A program made the position numbers and the translations under genes. Shown here one piece after another: positions 1 to 7,660 of a DNA stretch of 11,438 nt; positions within the stretch are counted from its first letter, which is position 1; each line of letters starts with the position of its first letter. This DNA is from Bacteroides sp. (GTDB lineage: Bacteria; Bacteroidota; Bacteroidia; Bacteroidales; Bacteroidaceae), in NCBI GenBank assembly GCA_030152865.1, contig JASLIW010000051.1, forward strand, positions 1 to 11,438. The letters run 5' to 3'. Below the pieces are notes generated by a model. The model was given only the letters and a program-made list of their open reading frames with translations. It was not told the DNA's origin and did not search any database.

Positions 1-3000
1 CTAGCTACTCAAGCATTATCTATATTTGGTGATCACCAAGACGTTATGGCTGCTCGTCAAACAGGTTTTGCTATGCTTGCTGAAGGTTCTGTACAAGAAG
101 TTATGGATCTTTCTGCAGTGGCTCACCTAGCTACTCTAAAATCAAGAGTTCCTTTCATGAACATCTTCGATGGTTTCCGTACATCACACGAAATCCAAAA
201 AATCGAGATGCTCGAAAATGAAGACTTAGCTCACCTGATCGATCAAGATGCGCTAAAAGAATTCCGTGAAAGAGCTCTTAACCCACACGCTCCTGTAGCT
301 CGTGGTATGGCAGAAAACCCTGACGTATATTTCCAACACAGAGAAGCAGCTAATCCTTTCTATGATGATGTTCCTGCTATCGTGGAAGAATATATGAACG
401 AAATCAGCAAGATTACTGGCCGTAAATATGGTCTATTTGACTATTATGGTGCTGAAGATGCTGATCGCGTAATCATTGCTATGGGTTCTGTAACAGAAGC
501 TATTCGCGAGACTGTTGATCACTTAAATGCGAAGGGCGAAAAGGTAGGTCTTGTGGCTGTTCACTTATACCGTCCTTTCTCTGCTAAGCATTTCTTGGCT
601 GCTGTTCCTAAAACTGCTAAACGTATTGCTGTTTTGGATAGAACTAAAGAACCAGGTGCAAATGGTGAACCTCTATACCTAGATGTGAAGTCTTGCTTCT
701 ATGGTAAAGAAAATGCTCCTGTTATTGTAGGTGGTCGTTATGGATTGTCTTCAAAAGATACTACTCCAGCTCAAATTCTAGCTGTTTACGAAAACCTAGG
801 TTTGGCAATGCCTAAAAATCACTTTACTATTGGTATCGTAGATGATGTTACATTTACTTCTCTACCTCAAGAAGAAGAAATAGCTCTTGGTGGTGATGGT
901 ATGTACGAAGCTAAATTCTACGGCTTAGGTGCTGATGGTACTGTTGGTGCAAATAAAAACTCAGTGAAAATTATCGGTGATAACACAGATAAACACTGTC
1001 AAGCATATTTCTCATACGACTCGAAGAAATCAGGTGGTTTCACTTGTTCTCACCTTCGTTTTGGTGATAGTCCAATCCGTTCTACTTATCTTGTAAACAC
1101 ACCTAACTTTGTGGCTTGTCACGTTCAAGCTTACCTTAGAATGTATGATGTAACAAGAGGTCTTAAAGAAAACGGTACATTCCTTCTTAACACCATTTGG
1201 AGTGGAGAAGAATTGGCTCAACACCTACCTAATCACATCAAGAGATTATTTGCTAAAAAGAATATCTCTGTTTACTATATTAATGCAACTAAGATTGCTC
1301 AAGAAATTGGCTTAGGTAATCGTACCAATACGATTCTACAATCTGCATTCTTCCGTATTACAGAAGTGATTCCAGTAGATCTTGCAGTTGAACAAATGAA
1401 GAAGTTCATTGTCAAATCATACGGACGTAAAGGTGAAGATATCGTAAACAAAAACTACCAAGCGGTAGACCGTGGTGGTGAGTACGAACAATTGACTGTT
1501 GATCCAGCATGGGCTAATCTTCCTGATGAAGAGGCAGAAAAAAATAATGATCCAGCATTCATCAACGAAGTAGTTCGTCCTATTAATGCTCAAAATGGTG
1601 ACTTGCTACCAGTTTCTACTTTCAAAGGTATAGAAGATGGTACTTGGCATCAAGGTACAGCTGCCTACGAAAAACGTGGCGTTGCTGCATTTGTTCCAGA
1701 GTGGGATCCTGAAAACTGTATCCAATGTAATAAGTGTGCTTACGTTTGTCCTCACGCTTCTATTCGTCCATTCGTTCTAGATGAAGAGGAACAAAAGGGA
1801 GCTAACTTCCCAACACTTAAGGCTGTAGGTAAACAATTTAAGGATATGACTTTCCGTATCCAAGTTGATGTACTTGACTGTCTAGGTTGTGGTAACTGTG
1901 CTGATGTTTGTCCTGGTAACCCACGTAAGGGTGGCAAGGCTCTTACTATGAAACCTCTAGAATCTCAAATGGAACAAGCTCCAAACTGGGAGTATGTTTC
2001 TAAGAAAGTGTCAAGCAAACAACATTTGGTAGATGTTACTTCAAATGTGAAAAACTCTCAGTTTGCTACTCCATTGTTTGAGTTCTCTGGTGCTTGTTCA
2101 GGATGTGGTGAAACTCCATACGTGAAATTGATTACTCAGTTGTTTGGCGATCGTCAAATCGTTGCTAATGCGACTGGTTGTTCTTCAATTTATTCAGGTT
2201 CAGTGCCATCAACTCCTTATACAACTAACGAAAGAGGTGAAGGTCCAGCTTGGGCTAACTCTCTATTCGAAGATTTCTGTGAGTTTGGTTTTGGTATGGA
2301 ACTTGCCAATGAGAAGATGCGTGAGCGCTTGACAGACCTGATGACTAAAGGACAGTCTTGCTCTTCTTGCTCTGATGAGCTGAAAGCTTTATTTGCTGAT
2401 TGGGTTGAAAACAAGAATAACGCCGAAAAATCTAAAGAACTTTACAATAAGATTGTTCCTGCTGCAGAAGCTTGTGGCTGTGATATCTGTAAAGACATAT
2501 TAGGTCTTAAACAGTACATCGTAAAACGTTCTCAATGGATTATTGGTGGTGATGGTGCTTCTTACGATATTGGCTTTGGTGGTCTTGATCACGTTATTGC
2601 TAGTGGTAAGGACGTAAATATCCTAGTTCTTGATACTGAGGTTTATTCAAATACAGGTGGACAGTCATCTAAGGCTACTCCTCTAGGGGCTATTGCTAAA
2701 TTTGCTGCTGCTGGTAAACGAGTACGTAAGAAAGACCTTGGTCTTATGGCTACAACTTATGGTTATGTGTACGTGGCTCAAATTGCAATCGGTGCAAACC
2801 AAGCTCAAACATTAAAAGCCATTCGTGAGGCGGAAGCTTATCCTGGTCCATCTCTAATCATTGCTTATTCTCCATGTATCAGCCATGGTATCAAGGCTGG
2901 TATGGGTAAAACTCAACACGAACAAGCAGAAGCTGTAGAATGTGGTTACTGGCACTTATGGAGATACAACCCACAATTAGAAGAAGAAGGTAAGAATCCA

Positions 3001-3192
3001 TTTGTTCTTGATTCAAAAGAACCACAATGGGATAAATTCAATGACTTCTTAATGGGTGAAGTTCGTTATATCTCGGTTAAGAAACAGTATCCTAAAGAAG
3101 CTGATGAGTTATTCGCAGCTGCTAAGGCTAATGCACAGTGGAGATACAACAACTATGTACGTTTAGCGAACCAAGAATGGAATGCTGAATAA
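1..3192 (+). CDS. nifJ: Pyruvate:ferredoxin (flavodoxin) oxidoreductase, 5'-truncated by window edge
   Basis: Cytoplasmic iron-sulfur/thiamine enzyme that oxidises pyruvate plus CoA to acetyl-CoA and CO2 and passes electrons to ferredoxin or flavodoxin. The frame is open from base 1 with no start, and the first ATG (46) is internal: the residues before it already read as PFOR, and the ARQTG arginine (codon 19) matches pyruvate-contacting Arg114 of the Desulfovibrio africanus enzyme. About 95-120 N-terminal residues are therefore missing; 1063 codons remain. In order one sees the rest of the pyrimidine-binding domain, the transketolase-C-like domain, the gamma domain (about 870-1340), and two CxxCxxCxxxCP ferredoxin motifs (Cys codons at 1717, 1726, 1735, 1747 and 1879, 1888, 1897, 1909). 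The proximal-cluster cysteines are at 2095, 2104, 2179 and 2875, spaced almost as in D. africanus. The TPP motif GDG...N runs from 2548 to 2652. The gene is intact to its TAA, and a strong hairpin follows 22 bases later. Five additional cysteines lie just before the TPP motif (see findings). Confidence 0.97.
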   Translation, partial: LATQALSIFGDHQDVMAARQTGFAMLAEGSVQEVMDLSAVAHLATLKSRVPFMNIFDGFRTSHEIQKIEMLENEDLAHLIDQDALKEFRERALNPHAPVARGMAENPDVYFQHREAANPFYDDVPAIVEEYMNEISKITGRKYGLFDYYGAEDADRVIIAMGSVTEAIRETVDHLNAKGEKVGLVAVHLYRPFSAKHFLAAVPKTAKRIAVLDRTKEPGANGEPLYLDVKSCFYGKENAPVIVGGRYGLSSKDTTPAQILAVYENLGLAMPKNHFTIGIVDDVTFTSLPQEEEIALGGDGMYEAKFYGLGADGTVGANKNSVKIIGDNTDKHCQAYFSYDSKKSGGFTCSHLRFGDSPIRSTYLVNTPNFVACHVQAYLRMYDVTRGLKENGTFLLNTIWSGEELAQHLPNHIKRLFAKKNISVYYINATKIAQEIGLGNRTNTILQSAFFRITEVIPVDLAVEQMKKFIVKSYGRKGEDIVNKNYQAVDRGGEYEQLTVDPAWANLPDEEAEKNNDPAFINEVVRPINAQNGDLLPVSTFKGIEDGTWHQGTAAYEKRGVAAFVPEWDPENCIQCNKCAYVCPHASIRPFVLDEEEQKGANFPTLKAVGKQFKDMTFRIQVDVLDCLGCGNCADVCPGNPRKGGKALTMKPLESQMEQAPNWEYVSKKVSSKQHLVDVTSNVKNSQFATPLFEFSGACSGCGETPYVKLITQLFGDRQIVANATGCSSIYSGSVPSTPYTTNERGEGPAWANSLFEDFCEFGFGMELANEKMRERLTDLMTKGQSCSSCSDELKALFADWVENKNNAEKSKELYNKIVPAAEACGCDICKDILGLKQYIVKRSQWIIGGDGASYDIGFGGLDHVIASGKDVNILVLDTEVYSNTGGQSSKATPLGAIAKFAAAGKRVRKKDLGLMATTYGYVYVAQIAIGANQAQTLKAIREAEAYPGPSLIIAYSPCISHGIKAGMGKTQHEQAEAVECGYWHLWRYNPQLEEEGKNPFVLDSKEPQWDKFNDFLMGEVRYISVKKQYPKEADELFAAAKANAQWRYNNYVRLANQEWNAE

Positions 3193-3213
3193 GCATATTA
3201 TTCTATATACTAA

Positions 3214-3247
3214 TAAAAAGGCTAGCTCTTAAGAGCTAGCCTTTTTA
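3214..3247 (+). terminator. Intrinsic terminator of nifJ, perfect palindrome, probably bidirectional
   Basis: A perfect 34-bp palindrome starts 22 bases after the nifJ stop. The stem core is GGCTAGCTCTT/AAGAGCTAGCC, preceded by A5 and followed by T5. Because the flanks are A-run and T-run, it reads as a Rho-independent terminator on both strands and can also stop transcripts of the converging ATPase operon. The dyad has no unpaired loop in the DNA, so the RNA hairpin must open a few central bases. Confidence 0.9.
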
Positions 3248-3279
3248 ATGCCTATTGATTAGTTAGGCTACAAAATAAA

Positions 3280-3309
3280 TAAGCCCAAGTAGAATTCTAC
3301 TTGGGCTTA
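3280..3309 (-). terminator. Intrinsic terminator of the V-type ATPase operon
   Basis: A perfect 30-bp palindrome (AGCCCAAGTAGAA and its complement). Reading the minus strand it is followed by a T-rich run (TTATTTATTTTG), which fits a Rho-independent terminator about 50 bases after the atpK stop. The plus side has only a short A-run, so its main direction is minus. Confidence 0.8.
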
Positions 3310-3312
3310 AAA

Positions 3313-3333
3313 CTTTATCCTAATTAGATAAAG
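3313..3333 (-). terminator. Small hairpin just after atpK, possible first terminator or 3'-end stabiliser
   Basis: Inverted repeat CTTTATC - 7 bases - GATAAAG. On the minus strand it lies 24 bases after the atpK stop and is followed by TTTT. The stem is short and AT-rich, so it would be weak alone. With the stronger palindrome at 3280-3309 it forms a tandem arrangement. Confidence 0.45.
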
Positions 3334-3357
3334 CCTATCTACTATTTAGTGAGTTGA

Positions 3358-3822
3358 TTAAGCTGTAATAGCACCACCAATTAAGAAGGTAGCAGCTAGA
3401 GCAACAATAGCATACAACTCAGGGAATACGGCTAAAATTAGAGTATTACCAAACACTTTATGACCTTGACCAATTGCAGCAATACCATTAGCACAAATTT
3501 GTCCCTGACGAATAGCTGAGAACAAACCAATAAAACCTAGTGACATACCAGCAGCTAATACTGCAGCCGATTGGAATGCTGTAATTTCAGGTGTCAACAC
3601 GTTAAAGATATTTTCAAACATGTAGTAGCCTGCAAAACCATAAAGACCTTGAGTACCAGGAAGCGCTGTAAGTACTAGGAAGTTACCAAAAGCACTGTCG
3701 TCTTTTTTAAGAGATCCAATAGCAGCATTACCTGCGATAGTTACTCCATAAGCACTACCAATACCTGCTAGAGATAGCATTAGGGTGATACCTAAATACG
3801 CGATTAACAAATTAATTTCCAT
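3358..3822 (-). CDS. atpK: V-type ATPase subunit K (c-ring proteolipid), Na+-type site
   Basis: Membrane proteolipid of 154 residues that forms the rotating c-ring of the Vo sector. It is a fused double hairpin: four hydrophobic helices at about 4-27, 44-70, 84-104 and 124-150, with two related halves, like the 156-residue E. hirae NtpK. The first half carries LPGTQGLYG (Leu54, Thr57, Gln58, Tyr61), the second QG (Gln106) and the ion-binding carboxylate in FPELYA (Glu135). These line up with NtpK Leu61, Thr64, Gln65, Tyr68, Gln110 and Glu139, the Na+ ligands and supporting tyrosine. The first hairpin lacks a carboxylate, so one ion site per subunit is expected. Last gene of the operon, 42 bases after atpI; the A/T-rich gap probably supports extra translation, as many copies are needed per complex. 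Confidence 0.96.
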   Translation of the reverse strand: MEINLLIAYLGITLMLSLAGIGSAYGVTIAGNAAIGSLKKDDSAFGNFLVLTALPGTQGLYGFAGYYMFENIFNVLTPEITAFQSAAVLAAGMSLGFIGLFSAIRQGQICANGIAAIGQGHKVFGNTLILAVFPELYAIVALAATFLIGGAITA

Positions 3823-3864
3823 AATTGATTCTATTTTTATTATTTGTATTTATACGTTGATTAA
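3823..3864 (-). promoter_or_regulatory. A/T-rich translation-initiation leader of atpK
   Basis: This is the longest gap inside the operon (42 bases against 18-29 for the others, or an overlap). On the message it is almost all A and U (for example AATAATAAAAATAG) and has no GGAG-like site. A-rich, unstructured leaders favour initiation in Bacteroidota, and a long AU-rich gap also precedes the c-subunit gene of the E. coli F-type operon. That this raises subunit K output is an inference. No TAnnTTTG promoter was found in it. Confidence 0.45.
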
Positions 3865-5673
3865 TTATTCGATGTTTTTAAATGGGCTATACTCTTGTCC
3901 ACCCCCTTCATATCCCGCGTTTTTGAAAAACTCTACGAAAGTTAGACGCATGGGGTGAACCATCGCTCCTAGCACATTCATAAATATATTGATAGCATGT
4001 CCAATCACAAAGATTAACACCATTACGATAGGTCCTAAAATTGCATTGTCTGGACTCATACCTGTAGCTAAACTATTAAACACTTCGGCGAGAATTCCTC
4101 CTGATAGGCCTAAAGCAAATAGGCGAACATAAGATAGAATATCACCTAGTAAGCCAGTAGCCATATTGTATGTATCCCATAGTGACAGTCCAATATTGAC
4201 AAAGATGTTTTTATCAGGACTATTGTAGAATACAATCCCTAAAGCACTGATGCCGGATATTACATAGAACAGCGTAGACTGAAATCCTTCTGCACCAGAT
4301 ACCAAATAGGTTACAATAATGTTTAATAGCAAAACAAACCACCCTATTGTTGCTATAGCATATTTAAAGCCTAGTTGAATGGTTTCATTCACAGCCTTTA
4401 GCACCATGCCAAAAAGTACTTGTATTACTCCTAGTACCAAAGATAGAACAAACATTTTGTTCATATCCAAAGCAAGAAGAGATTCTAACCAATGTACGAC
4501 GGGATGATCTATGCTATATAACTTAGCACCAAAGAATCCTCCTGTTAGTAGTCCACAAAAAACGGTAGACATACCTAGAATCTGTACTAAGGATAAGATA
4601 GGCTTAAGTGTTTTGCTTATATTTTTAGCAAACAGCTTATATAGGGTTGCCGCTAGAAAAAGGAATAACCCATATCCTGAATCACCTAAACACAGTCCGA
4701 AAAAGACCATAAAGAAGGGTGCGAAGAAGGGTGTCAAGTCCAATTCATTATACTTTGGTAGCATATACAGCTTGACTATAGGCTCAAACCAAGCAAATAT
4801 TCCTTTATTCTCTAGTAGAATAGGTATATCATCATCGGGTTGAGGATCGGATATTTCGTAATATGCCTCTGTCCCCGCTAGATTTGAAGTAACTTCATCT
4901 TGCTTAGCTGCAGGTATCCATCCCTGCAAAACCATTAACTTATCTTCTACCGAAGATTGTGTGTTTAATACAACCTTAGAAAATTCAATACTACTTTGAA
5001 CTTCTTTTAAGTATAAGTCTAAGCTATCAATATCCTCCCTAGCAATCTGAGCTATTGCTGCTTCAAGCTGCTCAATTTTCTCTTTTGTTTCTTTATAAGC
5101 ATCTTTTACAGTATGCAGTGCATAAGGTGGTAACTTGATGTGTTCAGCATTTATATCAAATTCTGTTTGAGGTGGAGTCAAAGTTACGAAATGTAGCCTA
5201 GATCCATCTTTACTGATTTTAACTGCATTGTATTGCTCAACCCAGTCAGATTCAAAATTGCTTTCTGAACAAATAAAGAAGTTCATGACAAGCCCTGCCT
5301 CAAGCAGTCTCTCTACACTCTTGGGGTTAAAATCACCCCATGGCTCTAGAGTTTCTATTAGTTTATCATGACTTACTAACTCCTGCTTAAGATCGAGTAG
5401 TTGCTTCTCATATTTCTCCAAATTTTCAAGTACATCTTTACCTTTTGATTTTGTAGGATGAGTACTTCTCTCAAGCCCCAAACGCTCAAGCCGTTTGAGT
5501 GCTTCTTTGATCTTACTTGCTAAGATTAATTTGTCTTGTAGCTCTGGGTTATCCAGATTACCACGTTCTAGTTCTTGGATATGTACAACACCTGCATCCC
5601 GAAGAGTTTTCAAGAAGGCTTCGTATTCTCTGTGATATACTAAAAATGTAAGTTTTTTCATCTTGGTAATCAT
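3865..5673 (-). CDS. atpI: V-type ATPase subunit I (116-kDa/a-type stator and ion half-channels)
   Basis: Membrane stator subunit of 602 residues that carries the ion half-channels beside the c-ring and anchors the peripheral stalk. The N-terminal cytoplasmic half (about 1-300) has alternating alpha/beta and coiled-coil stretches (about 50-110 and 190-235) and a GWIP motif at 251-254. The C-terminal half (about 315-575) has seven to eight hydrophobic helices. LSYVRLFALGLSGG contains Arg517, the equivalent of the arginine that faces the c-ring carboxylate. HPMRLTFVEFF near the end holds Arg576, matching the second conserved arginine of a-subunits, and His559 lies in the preceding helix. The start codon overlaps the atpD stop by four bases (ATGA), implying translational coupling, and a GGGAGG sits 10 bases upstream within atpD. 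Length is close to other prokaryotic I subunits. Confidence 0.96.
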   Translation of the reverse strand: MITKMKKLTFLVYHREYEAFLKTLRDAGVVHIQELERGNLDNPELQDKLILASKIKEALKRLERLGLERSTHPTKSKGKDVLENLEKYEKQLLDLKQELVSHDKLIETLEPWGDFNPKSVERLLEAGLVMNFFICSESNFESDWVEQYNAVKISKDGSRLHFVTLTPPQTEFDINAEHIKLPPYALHTVKDAYKETKEKIEQLEAAIAQIAREDIDSLDLYLKEVQSSIEFSKVVLNTQSSVEDKLMVLQGWIPAAKQDEVTSNLAGTEAYYEISDPQPDDDIPILLENKGIFAWFEPIVKLYMLPKYNELDLTPFFAPFFMVFFGLCLGDSGYGLFLFLAATLYKLFAKNISKTLKPILSLVQILGMSTVFCGLLTGGFFGAKLYSIDHPVVHWLESLLALDMNKMFVLSLVLGVIQVLFGMVLKAVNETIQLGFKYAIATIGWFVLLLNIIVTYLVSGAEGFQSTLFYVISGISALGIVFYNSPDKNIFVNIGLSLWDTYNMATGLLGDILSYVRLFALGLSGGILAEVFNSLATGMSPDNAILGPIVMVLIFVIGHAINIFMNVLGAMVHPMRLTFVEFFKNAGYEGGGQEYSPFKNIE

Positions 5674-6281
5674 ACTTCAACAGCCTCCCTTCTTCTCTTT
5701 TCTTGGATTGATTTCAAAATCTTCTGTGAAGACTTTGAAAGGTTTTCCTCATCTTCCATAAAACGTTTAATCTTTAATAAAGCATCTTCATACCCCGGTA
5801 TCTGAACTTTCTCAAAAAGATTCACTTTTTGAGTGGTCTTCTTTCGAGCATGCTCTAATAAATTCAACTTAGCCAAAACAAACTCTTGCTCTATGGCATC
5901 ATGAGCTAAACGTTTGAGTAAGTTGATTCCATCAAAGTACCACTTAGGTGCATTAAAAAAACTATAAGGAGCAATCTCAAAATCGATGTTTTCTAGTAAA
6001 GGTATCTTCACACCTGCAATTTTCTTAACACCTAAATTGACGTCCTTCACTCGTATTAATGACCCATCAAATTCATTCCATAGGGCGAACATGGCTTCAT
6101 AATTCTGAATCTGCTTTTCGAGCTCAATAGCAAGTCTCTTCGCATCATCTTTACAACGTTTTACCTCGATACGTAAAGCACTCTCCTTACTTTGAATAAT
6201 TGGGAGCATGCGTTCACGCATTTGGAGTTGTTTTTCCAAATGTTGGTATGAGGTTTTATTGTATTGAAATTTAATAGCCAT
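5670..6281 (-). CDS. atpD: V-type ATPase subunit D (central rotor shaft)
   Basis: Central shaft of the V1 motor, 203 residues, turning inside the A3B3 head. It has the family's antiparallel pair of long helices: about 5-70 (with LEKQLQMRERMLPIIQSKE) and about 117-195, joined by a short beta-containing segment with IAGVKIP at 88-94. The signature TTQKVNLFEKVQIP at 149-162 corresponds to the well-conserved T-x-R/K-VNALE-x-V-IP stretch. It ends in a basic, coiled-coil tail. In other V/A-type enzymes the middle segment of D binds subunit F, but no F gene is present here. The stop overlaps the atpI start by four bases; atpB lies 23 bases upstream. Confidence 0.95.
   Translation of the reverse strand: MAIKFQYNKTSYQHLEKQLQMRERMLPIIQSKESALRIEVKRCKDDAKRLAIELEKQIQNYEAMFALWNEFDGSLIRVKDVNLGVKKIAGVKIPLLENIDFEIAPYSFFNAPKWYFDGINLLKRLAHDAIEQEFVLAKLNLLEHARKKTTQKVNLFEKVQIPGYEDALLKIKRFMEDEENLSKSSQKILKSIQEKRRREAVEV
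5684..5689 (-). promoter_or_regulatory. Shine-Dalgarno-like site for atpI
   Basis: GGGAGG lies 10 bases before the atpI ATG, inside the last codons of atpD. Most genes of this operon have no such site, so here it may help re-initiation at the ATGA overlap. It could also be a chance product of the Arg-Arg-Glu codons. Confidence 0.35.
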
Positions 6282-6304
6282 CTCTTAATTCATTTAAAAG
6301 TAAA

Positions 6305-7636
6305 TTATTTCTGCTGTCCTTCTTTCCAGAACTCTTCTACGAGATCCTGACGAATATTCACTTCCTCCGGACGGAAATATTTACCAAATAATCCCCAAGC
6401 TGTATCTAGCATTTCGGTTGTATTCAAATTAACATCAATAGCTAGTAGCTTTTCTGAGTATTCATCTGAGAACGATATAGTACGCTCATCATAATCAGTT
6501 AAGTCAAAACCGTTTTCACGCTTAGTCTTAGCATTTGATGCATCTGCATACAAGCGAACCGCAGCATTCATCACTTGAGGGTGATCTTTACGTGTCTTCT
6601 TACCAATTACCAACTGCTTCAGGCGTGATAGCGAGCGGAATGGGTCAACAATAACCTTACCTACATCACTATCTCTACGTAAAAATAACTGTCCTTCTGT
6701 AATATAACCTGTATTATCAGGTACAGCATGCGTGATATCTCCACCAGATAGTGTAGTTACAGCTATAATTGTTATCGAGCCTCCTTCAGGAAACTGTACT
6801 GCTTTCTCATATATTTTGGCTAAATCAGAGTAAAGGGAGCCAGGCATAGCATCCTTAGATGGAATCTGGTCCATACGGTTAGATACAATGGCCAAGGCAT
6901 CTGCATAAGAGGTCATATCTGTTAAAAGAACAAGTACTCGCTCGTTGTTTTGTACTGCAAAATACTCTGCAGCTGTCAAAGACATATCTGGAATGAGCAG
7001 ACGCTCAACCGCTGGATCCTCTGTCGTATTCATAAAGCTTACAATACGATCTAATGCTCCAGCATTAGAGAATACATGCTTAAAGTAAAGGTAGTCATCA
7101 TTCGTCATACCCATACCTCCAAGGATAATCTTATCCGTCTCAGCTCTGAGTGCTACATTTGCCATAACCTCGTTAAAAGGCTGATCTGGGTCAGCGAAGA
7201 AAGGAATCTTTTGACCTGATACCAAAGTGTTATTCAAGTCAATACCTGCTATACCTGTAGCTATCAGTTCTGAGGGTTGTTTACGACGAACTGGATTTAC
7301 AGAAGGTCCACCTATCTCAACTTCTGTTCCTTCAACAGCTGGTCCTCCATCAATCGGATCACCAAAGGCATTAAAGAAACGCCCTGCCAACTGCTCACCT
7401 ACCTTCAAAGTAGGTGCTTTGCCCATAAATACAACTTCAGCATTACTAGGGATCCCTTCCGTTCCTTCAAAAATTTGAAGAGTTACTTCATCTCCCATAA
7501 TCTTAACTACCTGTGCAAGCTTACCATCAACAGTAGCAAGCTCGTCATAGCCTACTCCTGTAGCTTTAAGAGAACAAGTAGCCTTAGTTATCTGAGTTAT
7601 CTTGGTGAATATTTTTTGAAAAGCTTTTGTTGCCAT
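6305..7636 (-). CDS. atpB: V-type ATPase subunit B (non-catalytic head subunit)
   Basis: Non-catalytic partner of subunit A in the A3B3 hexamer, 443 residues, the usual length for prokaryotic B subunits. It has an N-terminal beta-barrel (about 1-80), a nucleotide-fold domain (about 90-355) and a C-terminal helical domain. The place of the P-loop reads SGQKIPFFADPDQPFN (140-155) and lacks GxxxxGKT, which is normal for B and separates it from A. VDPFRSLSRL carries Arg338, the probable arginine finger completing the catalytic site on A. Other family stretches are FGDPIDGGP (91-99), LLTDMTSYADAL (237-248) and the TTLSGGDITHAVPDNTGYITEGQ block (294-316). The start gives MATKAF, preceded by an A-rich leader; atpA ends 24 bases upstream. 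Confidence 0.97.
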   Translation of the reverse strand: MATKAFQKIFTKITQITKATCSLKATGVGYDELATVDGKLAQVVKIMGDEVTLQIFEGTEGIPSNAEVVFMGKAPTLKVGEQLAGRFFNAFGDPIDGGPAVEGTEVEIGGPSVNPVRRKQPSELIATGIAGIDLNNTLVSGQKIPFFADPDQPFNEVMANVALRAETDKIILGGMGMTNDDYLYFKHVFSNAGALDRIVSFMNTTEDPAVERLLIPDMSLTAAEYFAVQNNERVLVLLTDMTSYADALAIVSNRMDQIPSKDAMPGSLYSDLAKIYEKAVQFPEGGSITIIAVTTLSGGDITHAVPDNTGYITEGQLFLRRDSDVGKVIVDPFRSLSRLKQLVIGKKTRKDHPQVMNAAVRLYADASNAKTKRENGFDLTDYDERTISFSDEYSEKLLAIDVNLNTTEMLDTAWGLFGKYFRPEEVNIRQDLVEEFWKEGQQK

Positions 7637-7660
7637 CTTTCTTTTTAATTTAAAAATGTT

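Noticed and set aside
46..48. ATG at 46 as the nifJ start
   Set aside because: The frame is open to base 1, and the residues before the ATG (SIFGDHQDV) continue the PFOR domain, so the true start lies outside the window.
3250..3268. GCCTA...TAGGC stem between the two palindromic terminators
   Set aside because: Only five pairs with a nine-base loop; not needed to explain termination.
4511..4843. Plus-strand 110-codon ORF opposite atpI
   Set aside because: It is antisense to the transmembrane part of subunit I; its composition is explained by reverse-complemented hydrophobic codons.
7227..7648. Plus-strand ORFs opposite atpB
   Set aside because: They are low-complexity mirror reading frames of a well-conserved gene, with no family resemblance or promoter.
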